Assembly (NCBI GenBank): GCA_028819345.1
Contig: JAPPLW010000082.1
Location: forward strand, 23,100-87,099
Length of the DNA stretch: 64,000 nucleotides
Source: a bacterium
GTDB taxonomy: Bacteria > Actinomycetota > Acidimicrobiia > Spongiisociales > ZC4RG35
Reading direction: 5' to 3'
Below, in pieces: positions 1 through 8,738 of this stretch; the first letter of the stretch is position 1; each line of letters opens with the position of its first letter. The translations under genes were made by a program, and so were the position numbers. Below the pieces are notes generated by a model. The model was not told where the DNA came from, did not search any database, and was given only the letters and a program-made list of their open reading frames with translations.

Positions 1-453
1 GTCCAGGAGAATCAACGCCTTCTCCTTGAGGCCCTGGAAGGAGAACGGCGAGGTGCGGGGCTTGAAGGCGTCTCCCCGTAGCACGGTGGCCCCCGCCGCC
101 CTGACCGCCTCGGCGGTCTCGAACAGGACCTCGCGGGACTCCACCGCGCACGGTCCGGCGACCGGGGTGAACGATCCGTCCCCGATGTGCACCCCCCGCA
201 CGTCGATCACCGTGTCGGCTTCCTGGAACTCGCGGCTGACCAGCTTGTATGACCTCATCACCGGCACCGCCCGCTCCACTCCGGCCAGCGCCTCCAGGGG
301 CAACTGCAGGATCTGGTTGCGGTCGCCCACCGCTCCGATGACGGTACGGAAGCGGCCCACCGAGACATGAGCCTCACAATCTATCGACTCGAGGCGGTTC
401 ACCACCGTATCTATCTGGTTCTGGGTGGCGTCTTTTCTCATAACGATGATCAT
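1..453 (-). CDS. aroF: 3-deoxy-7-phosphoheptulonate (DAHP) synthase, C-terminus cut by window edge
   Basis: First step of the shikimate pathway: condenses phosphoenolpyruvate and erythrose 4-phosphate. The 151 visible codons start with MIIVMRKDAT, a ferredoxin-like N-terminal regulatory region typical of the type I-beta (Thermotoga/Bacillus-like) enzymes. The catalytic barrel follows, with AGPCAVES and RGDAFKPRTSPFSFQG, both family hallmarks. The ATG at 453 has a GAGGACC ribosome site; an in-frame ATG at 441 is possible. The rest of the barrel lies left of the window. Identity is firm from the motifs; the sub-type and any feedback regulation are inferred. Confidence 0.9.
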   Translation of the reverse strand, partial: MIIVMRKDATQNQIDTVVNRLESIDCEAHVSVGRFRTVIGAVGDRNQILQLPLEALAGVERAVPVMRSYKLVSREFQEADTVIDVRGVHIGDGSFTPVAGPCAVESREVLFETAEAVRAAGATVLRGDAFKPRTSPFSFQGLKEKALILLD

Positions 454-584
454 CGAGGTCCTCTGAGGTCGACCGTACTAGATGTTACGGCTTCGCAACC
501 GGCCGATGTTCGCCGTTTCCCAAGGCCTTTACACCCCGCGAATTATCGGCGTGGCGGACAGAACTCGTCGACCCGAGGGGCCGG

Positions 585-590
585 TAGTCT
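585..590 (+). promoter_or_regulatory. putative -10 hexamer of a leaderless promoter
   Basis: TAGTCT ends 9 nt before the ATG at 600, which has no ribosome site. It fits the TANNNT pattern seen before many first genes in this window. Confidence 0.35.
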
Positions 591-599
591 CTTGCCGGT

Positions 600-1154
600 A
601 TGCCGATCGACATCGCCGGTTTCATCCACAACGTCAAAGAGCACGCAATCAAGCACGGCTTTCACATCCACGACGAGCGCCACTTCGTGGAGACCTACTC
701 TCTCCGCCAGTCCTGGGAGGTGGATCTCCATCCCGCCGAGTCCTGCAGCCAGCCGATCGACCTCCACCTGTCCCTGGATGTGGAACCCCGGGCGCTCCTG
801 GCCCTGATCGACCGCTTGGACGAGATGGAAGACGACTTCGAGGAACCCGAGGACATCTACCAGATGCACATGTACTTCAACTGGTCGGTCCCCCCTCTCA
901 CCAACCCGCCCGACCTGTTAGTGCTGGCCACGGATCTGGCGGGGGTGGGGGAACTCTCCCTCCCCATCGAGGTGCAGGCCATCGACTCCTATGCGCCGCT
1001 GGGCGAGTCCACCCAGCGCCGCCTGATGATCACCGGCACCGTGCACATCTCCCTGGTCGACATGGTGATGGGCCGCGAGCAGTTGTGCGAGACCCTGGAA
1101 CTGGCCAAGGAGGTCAGCGTCTACCTGGCCGACCGTATCGAAGCCTGGGTGTAA
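600..1154 (+). CDS. conserved hypothetical protein, 184 aa
   Basis: I do not recognise this family. The product is soluble, acidic and without signal peptide or membrane segment. It contains hydrophobic beta-strand-like stretches (LMITGTVHISLVDMVMG near residue 140) and closes with a predicted helix (LELAKEVSVYLADRI). Coding is supported by GC-rich third positions, the absence of a credible competing frame and a clean stop. No Shine-Dalgarno precedes the ATG, but a TAGTCT hexamer lies 9 nt upstream. It is divergent from the DAHP synthase gene, with about 145 bp between them holding both promoters. Confidence 0.7.
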   Translation: MPIDIAGFIHNVKEHAIKHGFHIHDERHFVETYSLRQSWEVDLHPAESCSQPIDLHLSLDVEPRALLALIDRLDEMEDDFEEPEDIYQMHMYFNWSVPPLTNPPDLLVLATDLAGVGELSLPIEVQAIDSYAPLGESTQRRLMITGTVHISLVDMVMGREQLCETLELAKEVSVYLADRIEAWV

Positions 1155-1263
1155 TCCCCGGGGCCGACACGCACCTCCCGCCTCCCCCCGGACCCGGTGC
1201 CGGAGGACCGTTCAACCCCGATATGCTGGATGTCGACCAACCGACTCCCACCAGGAGGGCTTG

Positions 1264-1674
1264 ATGGCGCTAAACGTGTACCTGCATTTCGACGGCAACT
1301 GCCGGGAGGTCTTCGAGTTCTACCGTTCGGTGTTCGGAGGCGACTTCGACTCGTTCTCAACCTTTGACGAGATGCCCGACGAGATGGGCATTTCGGAGGA
1401 GGAGAAGAACGGCGTCCTGCACGTCTCCTATGAAATCGGCGGCACCGCCCTGATGGGCAGCGACGTTCCGAGCGCCTTCGGACCGCCTGTGGAGATGGGC
1501 AACAACTTTGCCATCTCCTATGAGGCCGAGAGCCGCGAGGAGACGGAGAGACTGTTCCAAAGGATCTCTGAAGGCGGAAGGATCACCATGCCGCTGGGCG
1601 ACACGTTCTGGGGCGCCTACTTCGGCGCCTGCACCGACAGGTTCGGCATCAACTGGATGGTCAGCTACCAATAG
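1264..1674 (+). CDS. VOC-fold protein of the PhnB type
   Basis: A 136-residue single-domain member of the PhnB branch of the glyoxalase/VOC superfamily. Family features: the opening LNVYLHFDGNCREVFEFYRSVFGG, of which the fragment NCREVFEFYRSVFGG is typical, a central GGTALMGSD strand and the closing GDTFWGAYFGACTDRFGINW. These proteins dimerise into a metal-binding cup, but their substrates are mostly unknown. ATG 1264 was chosen over TTG 1261 because AGGAGG lies 5 nt upstream of it. It stands alone between a hypothetical gene and a convergent lipoprotein. Confidence 0.85.
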   Translation: MALNVYLHFDGNCREVFEFYRSVFGGDFDSFSTFDEMPDEMGISEEEKNGVLHVSYEIGGTALMGSDVPSAFGPPVEMGNNFAISYEAESREETERLFQRISEGGRITMPLGDTFWGAYFGACTDRFGINWMVSYQ

Positions 1675-1747
1675 CCGCTCCCGAGCGGTCACAGGCCGCC
1701 CGGTTACTCGCCCGCGTCAGATTTCGAGCGGCGGTCCGCCCGCCGGC

Positions 1748-2758
1748 TCAGGGGTATGAAACCTGAGGCTGGAGCCCCACCACCCGGACCTGGCCCTGCT
1801 CCATCTCCAGGAACACCAGCCAGGTGGACCAGTCGAGTCCCCCGAACTCCTCGTTGTCCCCGGGATCATGGATGGCGACCCACGGGAAGTTGGCAAACGC
1901 CGAGGAGATGGCCGATCCCGGCAGGACCGCGTTGGTGCCCAGCGTGAGACCCCCCACCTCGATTTCCACGTCCTCGTCGAGGTAGTCGGCCAGGAAGGGG
2001 TCGGCGATCACCTGCTTCCAGGTGCCGACGGTCGCATCGCCCTGCTGATCGGCTGAGGCTCCGGTGTTGGACCACCGCAGTTCGGTGTCGTCGTCCCCCA
2101 GGCCGGATAGCTCGTCGGGCTCCCAGCGGCGCAGGTTCTGGTCGTGGTAGATGACGAAGAGGCCTCTCCAGGACACCGTGTCGGCCAGGCCGTTGCCCAG
2201 CACCAGGGCGTTGGCGAAGTTGTCCAGAGCCGCCTTCCACTCCCACTCGGCCTCGACCTTTTCGGGCGACCAGATCTCGGTGAGGTAGTAGCCGTAGGCC
2301 CATCCCCAGGTGTCCTCGGCGATGAGTTCGTGCCACACCCGGCCATTCACCACTTCCAGGACGCCGGTGGGGGCCAGTCCCGCCTGGGCGGGGAGGAGTT
2401 CGCCCACGATGGGATTGTCGGTGCCGGGTCCCTCCCTGAAGTTCAAGCTGTTATCCGCCTCGCCGGGGGCGAGCAGCACCACTCCCAGGCGGCGCCCGGG
2501 TGGAAGGGTGGTGGTAGTGGTTGTCGGCGGGGGCAGGGTGGAGGTGGTCACCACGTCCGGTTGAGTCCCGTCTGCGCCGGCCGCGGTCTCCTGGGTGCCC
2601 GACTCCGCCTCCGCCGCGGTGGTCTCTCCCTCCGCGACGGTCTCTTCGCCATCCGGCGTCGTCTCATCGTCCCCGCCGCAGGCCGCCCCCAGCAGAGCGA
2701 GCACCAGAACCGTCCAGAGCAACAGTCGAAGGGGATTCCGGGCCTTGACTCCAAACAT
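1748..2758 (-). CDS. secreted lipoprotein with Thr/Pro linker and SH3-like region
   Basis: The N-terminus is a lipoprotein signal: RNPLRLLLWTVLVLALLGAAC with the lipidated Cys at the end of LLGAAC, then GGDDE. A 60-residue acidic, Thr/Pro-rich spacer follows (TTTTTTLPPGRR), as in extracytoplasmic actinobacterial proteins. The next part, from about residue 90, resembles a bacterial SH3-type domain (LNFREGPGTDNPIVGELLPA and WGWAYGYYLTE). The C-terminal 180 residues are unassigned. ATG 2758 was preferred over an upstream start at 2800 because the signal peptide begins there and TATTCT sits 8 nt upstream. The binding target is unknown; cell-wall association is inferred. Confidence 0.75.
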   Translation of the reverse strand: MFGVKARNPLRLLLWTVLVLALLGAACGGDDETTPDGEETVAEGETTAAEAESGTQETAAGADGTQPDVVTTSTLPPPTTTTTTLPPGRRLGVVLLAPGEADNSLNFREGPGTDNPIVGELLPAQAGLAPTGVLEVVNGRVWHELIAEDTWGWAYGYYLTEIWSPEKVEAEWEWKAALDNFANALVLGNGLADTVSWRGLFVIYHDQNLRRWEPDELSGLGDDDTELRWSNTGASADQQGDATVGTWKQVIADPFLADYLDEDVEIEVGGLTLGTNAVLPGSAISSAFANFPWVAIHDPGDNEEFGGLDWSTWLVFLEMEQGQVRVVGLQPQVSYP

Positions 2759-2766
2759 GTCTGCCC

Positions 2767-2772
2767 AGAATA
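2767..2772 (-). promoter_or_regulatory. putative -10 hexamer, leaderless promoter of the lipoprotein
   Basis: TATTCT read on the minus strand lies 8 nt before the ATG at 2758, which lacks a ribosome site. It supports that start over the upstream alternative. Confidence 0.35.
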
Positions 2773-2829
2773 GTAACAACCCACGAGGTACCAACACCAC
2801 CTACCCCCCGGAGGAAAACGCCGCCGCGG

Positions 2830-3681
2830 CTAGGGCCGCTCTCCCCTTCCCAACCGAAGGTTGACGTCATCCACCACCCCCAACAACTCCAACGGCTCGT
2901 CGATCACATAGTGGGCCCCCGCCTCCCACAGGATCCGGCGGGCGGCCGCCAGGCGTTCGGACACTTCCTCGGGTGACCAGGACCGGGCCTCTGACAGGCT
3001 GTGAGCGTTCATGTAGTTGCCGTACCGGGCGATCCCGACCGACCAACATCCGGCCTCCAGCCCCTCCTCGACTCCCGAGGTGGTGTCGTCCACCTTCACC
3101 ACCGCCTGGATGGGATGGACATCCAGGAGATCGAGGTTGCGGTAGAGCATGAAAGGCCTGGGCCGGGCGCCGTGGGCCACCTCGTCCCCGGCCACCGTGC
3201 AGTCGGGGTGAAACCCCTGTTCGCGGGCCCGCACCAATAGGACATCCACCATCGAGCGGACGAACCCGGTGGTCACGCCGATTTTGACGCCGTACTCGCT
3301 CTGCAGCCCGGCGGCCATCTCCACCACCCCCGGCAGCAACTCCGCATGCTCGGGAAGACACTCGATCGTGAGGGGGACGAAATCCTCGAACATCCCCCGC
3401 GCGTCGGCCTGGTCGGGAGCCCTCCCATGGACGGCCCGCCAGCGTTCTGAGATGGCGGGCATCTCGAGCAGGCGCCGGATGTGAAGGTCCTTGGTCAAGC
3501 CCATCGGGCCCCGGGCCTCCGACATGGTGATCTCCACCCCCCTCCTCCTGAACACCTCCACGAACACCCGGGCCGGGGCCAGCACGTAGGCGTCCACCAC
3601 GGTCCCGCTCCAGTCGAGAATCACCCCTCGAACCGGACCCCGGTAGGACCGTTCTACGCGCCGGCTTTGATCGGACGTCAT
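2830..3681 (-). CDS. phnX: phosphonoacetaldehyde hydrolase (phosphonatase)
   Basis: HAD-superfamily enzyme that splits the C-P bond of phosphonoacetaldehyde to acetaldehyde and phosphate, the second step of 2-aminoethylphosphonate use. Visible motifs: the nucleophile motif ILDWSGTVVD (Asp about residue 23), the cap region GPMGLTKDLHIRRLL holding the Schiff-base lysine (about residue 64), the HAD Thr motif VTTGF, the acidic DDTTSGVEEGLEAG, and the family-specific C-terminal HYVID. Its length of 283 aa is usual. No phnW transaminase is adjacent, so the phosphonoacetaldehyde source lies elsewhere. It shares a roughly 50-bp divergent gap with lutA. Confidence 0.88.
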   Translation of the reverse strand: MTSDQSRRVERSYRGPVRGVILDWSGTVVDAYVLAPARVFVEVFRRRGVEITMSEARGPMGLTKDLHIRRLLEMPAISERWRAVHGRAPDQADARGMFEDFVPLTIECLPEHAELLPGVVEMAAGLQSEYGVKIGVTTGFVRSMVDVLLVRAREQGFHPDCTVAGDEVAHGARPRPFMLYRNLDLLDVHPIQAVVKVDDTTSGVEEGLEAGCWSVGIARYGNYMNAHSLSEARSWSPEEVSERLAAARRILWEAGAHYVIDEPLELLGVVDDVNLRLGRGERP

Positions 3682-3718
3682 GCCCTACAGTCTGGCAAGT
3701 TCACCCGCCTATCCGTAG

Positions 3719-3724
3719 TAATGT
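3719..3724 (+). promoter_or_regulatory. putative -10 hexamer for the lut operon
   Basis: TAATGT lies 8 nt before ATG 3733. If used, the transcript starts at or near that ATG and an upstream ATG at 3721 is not translated. Confidence 0.35.
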
Positions 3725-3732
3725 CTCAATCC

Positions 3733-4494
3733 ATGTCCGAGACCGTCCAGTTGTTCGTGACCTGCATAATCGACGCGGTGTTCCCCCAGGTAGGGCGGGA
3801 TGTGGTGGAGGAACTGGAGCGGAACGGGGCGGAGGTGGAGTTCCCCGCCAACCAGACATGCTGCGGACAGCCCGCCTACAACGCAGGCCACCACCGGGAG
3901 TCGACCGAGGTGCTGTTGCACAACCTGGAGGTGTTGGACCGGACGGGCGGCCCGATAGTGATCCCGTCGGGGTCCTGCGCGGACTTTCTCATCCATCACG
4001 GCCCGCGGCTGGCGTCCGGAGACCCGGAGAAGGCCGCCATGGCCGAACGGGTGGCGGCGCGGATCCGGGAGTTCACCTCCTACGTCACCGAACAGCGGGA
4101 ACGGGCCGCGACAGTCGACGCCGAGACCCAAGACCGGTCCCCCGCCCGCCGGGCCTTCTATCACCCCTCATGCCACGCCCTGCGCGGCCTGGGCCTGCGA
4201 CGGGAGGGAGAGTCGCTCCTGGAATCGGTGCGGGGGGTGGAACGGGTCGAGATCGAGGGCGCCGAGGAGTGCTGTGGATTCGGCGGCCTGTTCGCCCTGG
4301 AGATGCCCGAGGTCTCCACCGAGATAATGAACACCAAGCTGGACCGGTTGGAAGAAGCCGGTGTGGAGATGCTGGTAGGAGGGGACGCGGCTTGTCTGAT
4401 CCACCTGGAGGGGGGCCTCCGGCGGCGTGAGAACCCCATGCAGGTGGTGCACATCGCGTCGGCGATCGCCACCGGCCGGGGGGACCGCCGATGA
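3733..4494 (+). CDS. lutA: lactate utilisation Fe-S subunit LutA
   Basis: One of three subunits of the cytoplasmic LutABC complex that oxidises L-lactate to pyruvate with iron-sulfur clusters. It carries two cysteine-rich CCG domains: NQTCCGQPAYNAG and GSCADF in the first half, then HPSCHALRGLG and EECCGFGGLFA in the second, which bind a non-canonical cluster. Its length (253 aa) is usual. ATG 3733 is preferred because TAATGT lies 8 nt upstream; ATG 3721 is the alternative. Its stop overlaps the lutB start by 4 nt (ATGA), so the two are translationally coupled. Confidence 0.92.
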   Translation: MSETVQLFVTCIIDAVFPQVGRDVVEELERNGAEVEFPANQTCCGQPAYNAGHHRESTEVLLHNLEVLDRTGGPIVIPSGSCADFLIHHGPRLASGDPEKAAMAERVAARIREFTSYVTEQRERAATVDAETQDRSPARRAFYHPSCHALRGLGLRREGESLLESVRGVERVEIEGAEECCGFGGLFALEMPEVSTEIMNTKLDRLEEAGVEMLVGGDAACLIHLEGGLRRRENPMQVVHIASAIATGRGDRR

Positions 4495-5894
4495 GCCAGC
4501 CGGTCACCTTCCGCCGCCGGGCCGTCGGGGAGATGGGCACCCGCAAGCCGGCGGCCGTGGGACGGGCGGCCCGGAGGTTCATGGGGAAGCGCCAGTGGGC
4601 GGTCGACGACTTCACGCCCATGGAGGAGACCCGCGACCGGGCCCGGATGATCCGCCTCCACACCCTGGCCAACCTCCACACCTACCTCGACCAGTTCGCC
4701 GACTCGGTGGAACGAAACGGCGGCCAGGTGCTCTGGGCGGCCGACGCGGCGGAGGCCAACCGGCTCATCTCCGAGGTGGTCGCGAGGAAGGAGGGCTCCC
4801 TGGTGATCAAGTCCAAGTCGATGGTCACCGAGGAACTCGACCTCAACGCCCACCTGCAGGCCGAGGGGCACACGGTGGTGGAGACCGACCTGGGGGAGTT
4901 CATCGTCCAGTTGGCCGAGGACCACCCCTCCCACATCATCGCCCCGGTGATGCACCTCACCCGCCAGGACATCGGGGAGTTGTTTCACAGGCGGCTGGAG
5001 ATCCCCTACACCGACGATCCCGAGGAACTCAACGCGGTCGCCCGCCGCCACCTGCGCCGTTTCTTTCTCTCTGCGGACGTGGGCATCTCGGGAGTGAACA
5101 CCGGAGTGGCGGAGACCGGGTCGATCATCACCGTCACCAACGAGGGCAACGGATGGTTGACCACCGCCGCTCCCCGGACCCACATCGCCGTCATGGGCAT
5201 GGAGAGGCTGGTCCCCACCTTCGCCGACGCGGCGACCATCGTGGAGGTCTTGGCCCGTTCGGCCACCGGCCAGCGGCTCAGCGTGTACACCAACGTGGTG
5301 TCCGGGCCGAGGAGGCCAGGCGACCCGGACGGACCCGACGAGTTCGTGGTGGTGATCGTGGACAACGGACGCAGCGGGGTGCTGTCCACCGACGCCTCCG
5401 AGATACTGGCTTGCATCCGATGCGGGGCGTGCCTGAACGTCTGCCCGGTGTTCCGGGAGGTAGGCGGCCACGCCTACGGGCAGGTCTATTCGGGACCGGT
5501 GGGGTCGGTGCTGGCCCCCGGTTTGGCGGGGTTCACCGATGCGGTGGACCTGCCCTTCGCCTCCAGTTTGTGCGGAGCGTGCCGAGAGGTGTGCCCGGTG
5601 CGGATCGACATCCCGAAGCTCCTGGTGCACCAGCGGGTGCGGGCAACCAGGGAGAACGACCCCTTCCGGTGGTTGGGGCCCGGGCTGTCGCTCTACGCAC
5701 AGGCGGCCAAGCGGCCCAGGGTCTGGAAGAGCCTCCTGGCCGCCGGGCGGATGGCAGGCCGGCTGAAGGGGAAAGGCGAGTGGTTCCACCGCCTGCCCTT
5801 CCACGCCAAGGGATGGACCCAGAGCCGGGACTTCCCCGCGCCGGCCCGAGAGTCCTTCCGCCAGTGGTGGAAGGAGAACCGCGATGGATCGTAG
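4491..5894 (+). CDS. lutB: lactate utilisation Fe-S protein LutB
   Basis: Central subunit of LutABC, 467 aa. The N-terminal LUD domain carries VGISGVNTGVAETGSI. Two [4Fe-4S] motifs follow: CIRCGACLNVCP (about residue 310) and CGACREVCP (about residue 365). A basic C-terminal extension of the kind seen in LutB follows. It starts inside the lutA stop (ATGA) and its end overlaps lutC by 11 nt, so stoichiometric translation is likely. No dedicated regulator (LutR, GntR type) is visible next to the operon. Confidence 0.93.
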   Translation: MSQPVTFRRRAVGEMGTRKPAAVGRAARRFMGKRQWAVDDFTPMEETRDRARMIRLHTLANLHTYLDQFADSVERNGGQVLWAADAAEANRLISEVVARKEGSLVIKSKSMVTEELDLNAHLQAEGHTVVETDLGEFIVQLAEDHPSHIIAPVMHLTRQDIGELFHRRLEIPYTDDPEELNAVARRHLRRFFLSADVGISGVNTGVAETGSIITVTNEGNGWLTTAAPRTHIAVMGMERLVPTFADAATIVEVLARSATGQRLSVYTNVVSGPRRPGDPDGPDEFVVVIVDNGRSGVLSTDASEILACIRCGACLNVCPVFREVGGHAYGQVYSGPVGSVLAPGLAGFTDAVDLPFASSLCGACREVCPVRIDIPKLLVHQRVRATRENDPFRWLGPGLSLYAQAAKRPRVWKSLLAAGRMAGRLKGKGEWFHRLPFHAKGWTQSRDFPAPARESFRQWWKENRDGS

Positions 5895-6537
5895 CCGGTT
5901 TCTCCAGCGGGTCGAGGAGGCCGCGGGTGCAGGCACCCTTCCCGAGTTTCCTGCCCCACACCCCGGCCCGGCCCTTCCCGTCCTGGCCGAGGTGGACCTG
6001 ACCCCGCACTTCGTCGAGGCCTTCGAATTGCTGGACGGGGTGGTGCACCACCGGTCGCCCGTGGAGGTGATCTCGGGGATCATGGAGGAGCGAGGCGCCG
6101 AGGAATTCCTGGCCTGGGACCAGGAGCACCTCCCCGCCGACGGACTGCTGGCCGCGCTGGCCGAGAGAGGGTACCGGCGGGCGTCCAGTTGCCTGCCGTC
6201 CGATCCCGAGGGTCGGGTCCCCCATCAGATGGGCTACATGGACGCGGTGGTGGGGGTCTCGGCGGCGCTTGCGGCCTTTGCGGAGTCCGGCTCGGTGGTG
6301 GTTGCCTCCGGGAAAGGGCGCTCCCGCCTGGCCTCGGTGATCCCGGCGGTGCACGTGGTGCTGGTACCCACCGACCGGATCTTTCGCTCCCTCTCCCACT
6401 GGGCGGCCCATGCCGAGGAACCGGGCAGTCTCGCCAACCTGGTGTTCGTAACCGGCCCGAGCCGCACCGGCGACATAGAGCTGACCCTCACCAAGGGCGT
6501 GCACGGTCCCGGTGAGATCCACGCCGTGCTGCTGTGA
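5884..6537 (+). CDS. lutC: lactate utilisation protein LutC
   Basis: Third LutABC component, a 217-aa single LUD-domain protein without cysteine clusters. Visible family elements: GVSAALAAFAESGSVVVAS, then HVVLVPTDRIF and the terminal TGPSRTGDIELTLTKGVHGP, which is diagnostic for LutC/YkgG. It overlaps lutB by 11 nt. Its stop codon overlaps the GTG start of the next gene, linking lactate oxidation to an aminotransferase in one transcript. Confidence 0.92.
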   Translation: MDRSRFLQRVEEAAGAGTLPEFPAPHPGPALPVLAEVDLTPHFVEAFELLDGVVHHRSPVEVISGIMEERGAEEFLAWDQEHLPADGLLAALAERGYRRASSCLPSDPEGRVPHQMGYMDAVVGVSAALAAFAESGSVVVASGKGRSRLASVIPAVHVVLVPTDRIFRSLSHWAAHAEEPGSLANLVFVTGPSRTGDIELTLTKGVHGPGEIHAVLL

Positions 6538-7688
6538 CCGTCGCCAGCCGCCTCCGGCCGTTCGGGAACACCATCTTCACCGAGATATCCCATCGCGCCC
6601 GCCAGCGCGGGGCGATCGATCTCGGGCAGGGCTTCCCCGACTTCGAGGGTCCGGACTTCGTGAAGAGGGCCGCCAAGTCGGGGATCGACGTCGAGTCCAA
6701 CCAGTACCCGCCGTCCATGGGCCTTCCGGTCCTGCGAGAACGGATCGCCGCCGGCTTCCAAACTCAAACCGGGATCGCAGTGGACCCGGACAGCAACGTG
6801 ACGGTCACGTCCGGGTGCACCGAGGCGCTGGCGGCCTCCTTCCTGGGCCTCGTGGAGCCGGGCGAGCGGGTGATCCTCCTCGAGCCGTGGTACGACGCCT
6901 ACCCGGTGGGATGCGCCCTGGCCGGGGCCCTCCCCCGGTTCGTGACGCTCCGCCCACCCGACTTCCGGCTGCCCGAGGCCGAGTTGCGGGCGGCGTTCGC
7001 CGAAGGCGCCCGGGCGATCGTGTTCAACACGCCCCACAACCCGACCGGCCGGGTCTTCGATCACGATGAACTGGCGCTGGTGGCCGAACTGTGCGTCTCC
7101 CACGACGTCACCGCCTTCACCGACGAGGTCTACGAGCACATCCGATTCGACGGGAAAGCCCATCTCTCCCTGGCTTCCTACCCGGGGATGTGGGAGAGGA
7201 CCGTGACCATGTCATCGGTGGGCAAGAGCTTCTCTCTGACCGGATGGAAAACCGGATGGGCGGTGGCGCCCGAGGACCTCACCGCCGGGGTGAGAGCCGC
7301 CCACCAGTTCCTCACCTTCACCACTCCCAACCCCATGCAGCACGGGACCGCCGTCGCCCTTTCCGCCCCCCAGGAGTATTTCGAGGAGTTGCGCGCCCTG
7401 TACACCTCCCGGAGAGACCTTCTGGCGGAGGGACTGGACCGGCTGGGCTTCGGCGTTTACACCCCCGAGGGCACCTACTTCCTGCTGGCCGACCACCGCC
7501 CCTTCGGCTTCTCCGACGACGTGGCCTTTGTCAACCATGTGATTGAACACGTGGGGGTGGCGGCCATCCCGCCGTCGGTGTTCTACAACGATCCGGCGGA
7601 CGGCGCCGAACTGGTCCGCTTCGCCTTCTGCAAGAGCGAGGACACGCTCCGTTCGGCCCTCCGGCGGTTGGAGGGAATCAGGAGGTGA
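6534..7688 (+). CDS. PLP-dependent class I/II aminotransferase
   Basis: Fold-type I aminotransferase of 384 aa, closest in pattern to the kynurenine/methionine aminotransferase and actinobacterial DapC group. Seen: IDLGQGFPDFEGP at the N-terminus, NTPHNPTGRVF, AFTDEVYEHIRFDG, and the PLP lysine in SVGKSFSLTGWKTGW. GTG 6534 overlaps the lutC stop by 4 nt. Placement behind lutABC suggests use of the pyruvate made there (for example as amino acceptor), but the substrate cannot be read from sequence; DapC or a glutamine-transaminase-K role is equally possible. It ends convergently, overlapping the next gene by 11 nt. Confidence 0.85.
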   Translation: MTVASRLRPFGNTIFTEISHRARQRGAIDLGQGFPDFEGPDFVKRAAKSGIDVESNQYPPSMGLPVLRERIAAGFQTQTGIAVDPDSNVTVTSGCTEALAASFLGLVEPGERVILLEPWYDAYPVGCALAGALPRFVTLRPPDFRLPEAELRAAFAEGARAIVFNTPHNPTGRVFDHDELALVAELCVSHDVTAFTDEVYEHIRFDGKAHLSLASYPGMWERTVTMSSVGKSFSLTGWKTGWAVAPEDLTAGVRAAHQFLTFTTPNPMQHGTAVALSAPQEYFEELRALYTSRRDLLAEGLDRLGFGVYTPEGTYFLLADHRPFGFSDDVAFVNHVIEHVGVAAIPPSVFYNDPADGAELVRFAFCKSEDTLRSALRRLEGIRR

Positions 7689-8646
7689 GGATCACCTTTC
7701 CGGTGGTCTCCCTGCCCTCCAGCATCCGGTGCGCCCTGGCCGCTTCCGCCATGGGAATGCTGTGGCCGATCCGCAGGCCCAACTCGCCGCTGATCAACAT
7801 CTCGAACAAGGAGGAGGCCGTCTCCAAGAGTTCGGCGCGGGTCGCCATGTAATCGCCCATCGTGGGACGGGTCAGGAACAGCGACCCTTCCTGGGTGAGG
7901 CGCAGCGGCGCCACCGGGGGCACCGGCCCGCTGGCGTTGCCGAAGGTGACCATCATCCCCCGGGGCCGAAGCAGGGTGAGTCCCCGATCGAAGGTGGCGG
8001 CGCCCACCCCGTCATACACCACGTCGAGTGGTCGGGGGCCGGCGATCTCCTCCACCGCATCCCCGAAGTCGGTCTCCCGGTAACAGATGACATGGTCGGC
8101 CCCGGCGCTCTCGGCCAGCCGGCCCTTCTCCGCGGACCCCACCGTGGTGAACACCTCCGCCCCGCGTCGCTTGGCCAACTGGATCAGGAGCAGCCCAACG
8201 CCTCCCGCCCCGGCGTGCACCAGCGCCCGATCGCCCTCCGACAGGGGAAAAGTGGCATTCGCCAGGAAGTAAGCCGTGATACCCTGCAGCAGCAACCCGG
8301 CCGCCGACTCGATCTCCACGCCCGGAGGCACCGGAACCATCCTCTCGGCCGGCCCCACCACCTGCTCCGCGTAGGAGCCCAGGCAGGTGCTCCACGCCAC
8401 CCGGTCCCCCACCTCGATCCCCTCCGTCCCCTCACCCAGTTCCCGGACCACCCCCGCCCCCTCCAACCCGGGCGTGAAGGGGAGTCCCACCGGATAGAGG
8501 CCGGTCCGGTGATAGGTGTCGATGTAGTTCACTCCGGCGGCCAGCACGGTGACCAGCGCCTCTCCGGGACCCGGGCGGGGATCGGTAACCTCCCTCCACT
8601 CCATGTGGCCGGGGCCGCCGTAGTCCTCCACCCTTATTGCCTGCAT
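7678..8646 (-). CDS. NADPH:quinone reductase-like medium-chain oxidoreductase
   Basis: Zinc-free medium-chain dehydrogenase/reductase of the zeta-crystallin (quinone oxidoreductase) type, 322 aa. N-terminal GroES-like domain: MQAIRVEDYGGP and GVNYIDTYHRTGLYP. Rossmann domain: VHAGAGGVGLLLIQLAKRRG with YDGVGAATFDRGL. No structural or catalytic zinc cysteine cluster is present. The C-terminal GKVILTS closes the fold. The start has a GGAGG ribosome site. It reduces quinones or enones with NADPH; the physiological substrate is unknown. Convergent with the aminotransferase. Confidence 0.88.
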   Translation of the reverse strand: MQAIRVEDYGGPGHMEWREVTDPRPGPGEALVTVLAAGVNYIDTYHRTGLYPVGLPFTPGLEGAGVVRELGEGTEGIEVGDRVAWSTCLGSYAEQVVGPAERMVPVPPGVEIESAAGLLLQGITAYFLANATFPLSEGDRALVHAGAGGVGLLLIQLAKRRGAEVFTTVGSAEKGRLAESAGADHVICYRETDFGDAVEEIAGPRPLDVVYDGVGAATFDRGLTLLRPRGMMVTFGNASGPVPPVAPLRLTQEGSLFLTRPTMGDYMATRAELLETASSLFEMLISGELGLRIGHSIPMAEAARAHRMLEGRETTGKVILTS

Positions 8647-8725
8647 CCAACCTCCATGTTCGGTGTTTCAAAGTGTATCCCGAGGCGTGGTGACGAGAAG
8701 CGTTCGAAAGGAAGGCCACCCCGTC

Positions 8726-8731
8726 TAAGCT
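8726..8731 (+). promoter_or_regulatory. putative -10 hexamer, leaderless promoter
   Basis: TAAGCT lies 7 nt before ATG 8739, with no ribosome site between. Confidence 0.35.
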
Positions 8732-8738
8732 GGTAAAC

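Noticed and set aside
4161..6083. A 640-residue frame antisense to lutAB
   Set aside because: GC-rich third positions create long antisense frames; the sequence has no domain-like pattern and the sense genes are firm.
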